NCBI GenBank assembly: GCA_046091905.1
Contig: JBJTCN010000038.1
Span: 1 to 9,050 of the forward strand
Origin: ZLKRG08 sp046091905
GTDB taxonomy: Bacteria; Actinomycetota; Actinomycetes; Nanopelagicales; Nanopelagicaceae
DNA: 9,050 nucleotides
Reading direction: 5' to 3'
Shown: positions 7,418 to 9,050 of the stretch, piece by piece
How the letters are laid out: each line of letters begins with the position of its first letter
How positions within the stretch are numbered: the stretch's first letter is position 1
Position numbers and translations under genes: made by a program
Notes under the pieces: model-generated
The model's input: the letters and a program-made list of their open reading frames with translations, nothing else
What the model was told of the DNA's origin: nothing
Database searches by the model: none

Positions 7418-7514
7418 TTCCTTGCTTGGGCCTATAGCTCAGCCTGGTTAGAGCGCTTCCCTGATAAGGAAGAGGTCGGTGGTTCAAGTCCACCTAGGCC
7501 CACCAAGCAAGGAA
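7418..7514 (+). repeat. 10-bp perfect inverted repeat flanking tRNA-Ile
   Basis: TTCCTTGCTT (7418-7427) immediately precedes the tRNA and is the exact reverse complement of AAGCAAGGAA (7505-7514), which begins at the last A of the encoded CCA. In the precursor this would lengthen the acceptor helix by ten pairs, with only A-C-C (7502-7504) bulged between the two helices. Confidence 0.8.
7428..7505 (+). tRNA. tRNA-Ile (anticodon GAT)
   Basis: Folds into a full cloverleaf: acceptor GGGCCTA/TAGGCCC, D-arm GCTC/GAGC, anticodon stem CTTCC/GGAAG with loop CTGATAA (GAT at 7463-7465), variable AGGTC, and T-arm GGTGG-TTCAAGT-CCACC. The discriminator A (7502) and CCA (7503-7505) are encoded. It decodes ATC and ATT. 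Its place after gyrA and before tRNA-Ala is typical of actinobacterial origin regions. Confidence 0.97.
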
Positions 7515-7533
7515 CGACAAGAAAATTCAATAC

Positions 7534-7606
7534 GGGGACTTAGCTCAATTGGTAGAGCACCTGCTTTGCAAGCAGGGGGTTAGGGGTTCGATTCCCCTAG
7601 TCTCCA
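7534..7606 (+). tRNA. tRNA-Ala (anticodon TGC)
   Basis: The cloverleaf has acceptor GGGGACT/AGTCTCC including the G3:U70 wobble that defines alanine tRNAs, D-arm GCTC/GAGC, anticodon stem CCTGC/GCAGG with loop TTTGCAA (TGC at 7567-7569), and T-arm AGGGG-TTCGATT-CCCCT. The discriminator is A7606 and the next bases are CTT, so CCA is not encoded and must be added enzymatically. It lies 28 bases after tRNA-Ile and is presumably on the same transcript. Confidence 0.97.
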
Positions 7607-7609
7607 CTT

Positions 7610-7643
7610 AAATCCCGCTGACTTTATGGTTGGCGGGATTTTT
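7610..7643 (+). terminator. Intrinsic terminator after the tRNAs
   Basis: AAATCCCGC (7610-7618) pairs perfectly with GCGGGATTT (7633-7641). The stem can continue inward by about four pairs, including wobbles, to a TTTATG loop. T7639-7643 supplies the T-run. It starts three bases after the tRNA-Ala discriminator region and covers the last codons and stop of the convergent minus-strand gene. In the minus direction the T-run is only three bases, so it is probably weaker there. Confidence 0.85.
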
Positions 7644-8016
7644 CTCTGCGCGAAAGCAGAATAAAGGTAACTGCCAGAATTAACGCAGGTATTGCATTCC
7701 ATCTTTCATCTGCTGAGCGAGATATTAATTGAAAGATAGTACTTATAAAAAAAGTGTAGCCAATGATTCGCGCGGTTCTTGGACCACTCGGGTCCATTGG
7801 AAGTTCTTTATGTTTCCAAAGTAAGAGCGCTAAGAAAATCATAAAAATGGTCATCACAAAATAAATAAAACGTAGTGAAAATGGGAATGTTTCGTACTGT
7901 CCGCCCGCAGCGCGAGTACGCACCCAATCTAAATTCAAAACTACAGAGAAGAGAATTATTACGTTGTAAGCGAGCGAAAGTAATGATAATGGAATTAAAT
8001 ATTTTAAGTATTTCAT
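7624..8016 (-). CDS. Small four-helix membrane protein of unknown function
   Basis: Encodes a 130-residue hydrophobic protein I do not recognise. Four membrane segments are apparent at about 7-29, 46-67, 83-98 and 106-121. A short loop with RTRAAGG (33-39) follows the first, a loop KHKELPMDPSGPR (68-80) joins the second and third, and a basic tail SRREKSRQP ends the protein. The positive residues before and after the helices suggest both termini face the cytoplasm. No catalytic motif or known transporter signature is visible. It is the last gene of a three-gene minus-strand unit: its ATG is one base after the stop of the hydrolase-like gene (TAA-A-ATG), and the nearest AAAGGA is 14 bases upstream, so coupled translation is likely. 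Its final codons lie within the tRNA terminator hairpin. Confidence 0.75.
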   Translation of the reverse strand: MKYLKYLIPLSLLSLAYNVIILFSVVLNLDWVRTRAAGGQYETFPFSLRFIYFVMTIFMIFLALLLWKHKELPMDPSGPRTARIIGYTFFISTIFQLISRSADERWNAIPALILAVTFILLSRREKSRQP

Positions 8017-8017
8017 T

Positions 8018-8761
8018 TTAGTTAACGAATTCCTTTAGTAGAATAGATGATGTATTTTGGTATGTTTTAATAGATTCTCCGCGCTTGAAGGTAATTACAC
8101 CTTTTCCGAAAACTTCAGCGCTCTTTGACTCCAAATCAAAGGCAATTCCAGTGTGTTCATCGATACCTAGAATTGCAATCTCATTATCAAGTTGTGATTC
8201 AAGAATCGACATGCGCTTTTGTCCAGCGAAGCAATAAAGAGTGTCATGCGAGCCACCCTGGGCATTGTTGTAATGCGCAATTACTGCAGCTTTGATACCA
8301 GTAGCAACTTCTAGAATATTTAAACCATCTAACCAATACGGATCATCGCCTACTTTATACATTTCATAAACTGGCATTACTTTGGCGCTAATCGACATCG
8401 CGGCAGCGGATGCCAGCACCAAAGATCCCCGCTCTAAAAGATTAGAGAGAGCCTTATCTGCACCGGAACTTTTCCATTGCTTCAAGTTATATGTTGGACT
8501 GCCAGGGCCTGCAAATACCCATCTGGAATTTTCAATATTTGAAGGGAAATTTTCGCTTGTAGTTATCTTTGTGCCGACATTTACTTCAAAATACTTTTCA
8601 ATTTTGGCACTTAATTCATCTTTATTTTCTTGAAAACCATAAGGAGTACTTAAATTAAGTGGGTTTAAATCTTTTCCGGTCGCTTTAATAATTTTTTGAT
8701 GTGGCGTAACCATAATTGGACTGTTTTCGCCAGAACCCATCAGAGCTAAGATGCGACCCAT
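8018..8761 (-). CDS. Peptidase S51 / cyanophycinase-like (type 1 glutamine amidotransferase-like) hydrolase
   Basis: Encodes a 247-residue cytoplasmic protein with no signal peptide. It opens with MGRILALMGSGENSP and has the strand-turn AGPGSPTYNL at 84-93. LASAAAMS (116-123) sits at the nucleophile elbow, with Ser118 the candidate nucleophile. AHYNNAQGGSHDT (162-174) gives candidate catalytic His163 or His172. ILGIDEHTGIAFD (197-209) resembles the GIDE-T motif of cyanophycinases. These fit the class-I amidotransferase-like fold of the S51 family (dipeptidase E, cyanophycinase), but the elbow lacks the usual Ser-Ala-Gly, so substrate and even activity are uncertain. The length is normal for the fold. 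Its ATG overlaps the stop of the MORN gene by one base (TAATG), and the membrane-protein gene starts one base after its own stop, so the three are likely one operon. Confidence 0.75.
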   Translation of the reverse strand: MGRILALMGSGENSPIMVTPHQKIIKATGKDLNPLNLSTPYGFQENKDELSAKIEKYFEVNVGTKITTSENFPSNIENSRWVFAGPGSPTYNLKQWKSSGADKALSNLLERGSLVLASAAAMSISAKVMPVYEMYKVGDDPYWLDGLNILEVATGIKAAVIAHYNNAQGGSHDTLYCFAGQKRMSILESQLDNEIAILGIDEHTGIAFDLESKSAEVFGKGVITFKRGESIKTYQNTSSILLKEFVN

Positions 8762-9050
8762 TAAAATTTACTTTCCTTTACCTTTTTACTCTTGGCATCA
8801 AAAGTAGCCCATAGACCACTCTGTTTTCCATTAGTAAAGGAGCCAGAACGCATCAAACTTCCATCAATTCTAAAAAACTCCCATTTGCCGTGCATTTTTG
8901 CGCCTTTATATTTGCCTTTAGCTTTAATTCCGCCATTTTTATAATACTCAATAAATAAACCATTCTTCTTTGGATATGAATCGTTTATTTGGACCAGTCT
9001 TGCTAATAATATTTTCTTTAACAAAGCTTTCGGAAATGGTTTTTCTAGTT
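8761..9050 (-). CDS. MORN_2-repeat (YwqK-like) protein, cut by window edge
   Basis: The minus-strand reading frame is open from its TAA stop (8761-8763) to the window end. A TTG at 9022-9024 could start an 87-residue protein, but it has no good Shine-Dalgarno and eight more sense codons precede it to the edge, so the gene probably begins outside. Counting from that TTG, Gly22, Gly46 and Gly70 mark three repeats with an exact 24-residue period. Each reads roughly G-x-[WF]-x-x-[YF]-x-x-x-G-x-x-x-x-G-x-[YF]-x-x-[GA]-K (units 22-44, 46-67, 70-87). This matches the MORN_2 repeats of YwqK-type proteins, some annotated as antitoxins. No toxin gene is recognisable beside it, so that label is not adopted. 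It overlaps the hydrolase-like gene by one base. Confidence 0.7.
   Translation of the reverse strand, partial: LEKPFPKALLKKILLARLVQINDSYPKKNGLFIEYYKNGGIKAKGKYKGAKMHGKWEFFRIDGSLMRSGSFTNGKQSGLWATFDAKSKKVKESKF

Noticed and set aside
7296..7493. Minus-strand 65-codon reading frame beginning MDLNHRPLPYQG
   Set aside because: It is antisense to the tRNA-Ile gene and the end of gyrA. This peptide is a familiar false prediction produced by translating the reverse strand of tRNA genes.
8382..8633. Plus-strand 83-codon frame opposite the hydrolase-like gene
   Set aside because: Antisense to a gene with clear family motifs; no supporting Shine-Dalgarno or homology.
8761..9050. Antitoxin of a toxin-antitoxin pair
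   Set aside because: MORN_2 proteins of the YwqK type carry this label in databases, but no toxin-like partner is visible in the window.

Overview
The window looks like the replication-origin neighbourhood of a low-G+C actinobacterium. Reading left to right on the + strand it holds dnaN, recF, a DUF721 (DciA-type) gene, gyrB, gyrA, tRNA-Ile(GAT) and tRNA-Ala(TGC). This order is the classic actinobacterial dnaA-side block. Supporting details are the RecF 'SHGESWS' signature, the DUF721 C-terminus ending in RDTYG and a GyrA close to the mycobacterial/streptomycete type. The A+T-leaning codon use, very short intergenic gaps, and the lack of gnd between dnaN and recF and of a DUF3566 membrane-protein gene after gyrA suggest a streamlined genome. 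A freshwater acI/Nanopelagicales-like organism is a reasonable guess, but it is inference; no rRNA or dnaA is visible.

Positions 1-61 are the A+T-rich tail of the presumed dnaA-dnaN (oriC) spacer. dnaN (62-1192), recF (1219-2304) and the DUF721 gene (2301-2768, 4-base overlap with recF) form one tight unit supplying the sliding clamp, a gap-repair loader and a likely DnaB-helicase partner. A 159-base spacer (2769-2927) follows, the longest in the window. It carries three ATTTAC motifs at an exact 13-base period, an ACTAGG/CCTAGT inverted repeat and a strong Shine-Dalgarno. gyrB (2928-4883) and gyrA (4893-7376), 9 bases apart, encode the two gyrase subunits and appear complete, with all key catalytic residues.

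A short spacer with a candidate promoter leads into tRNA-Ile (CCA encoded, flanked by a 10-bp inverted repeat that extends its acceptor stem) and tRNA-Ala (CCA not encoded, G3:U70 present). An intrinsic terminator (7610-7643) ends this block and overlaps the tail of a convergent operon.

The right end (7624-9050) is a minus-strand three-gene unit: a MORN_2-repeat protein cut by the window edge, a peptidase-S51/cyanophycinase-like hydrolase, and a four-helix membrane protein. The stop codons overlap or nearly touch the next starts (1-base overlap, then a 1-base gap), so these genes are probably translated together. Their joint function is unknown and they are the least conventional genes here. 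The other notable signals are regulatory or compositional: the gyrB leader, the abrupt G+C3 drop about 36 codons into gyrB, the tandem duplication at the gyrA start, and the extended pre-tRNA-Ile helix.
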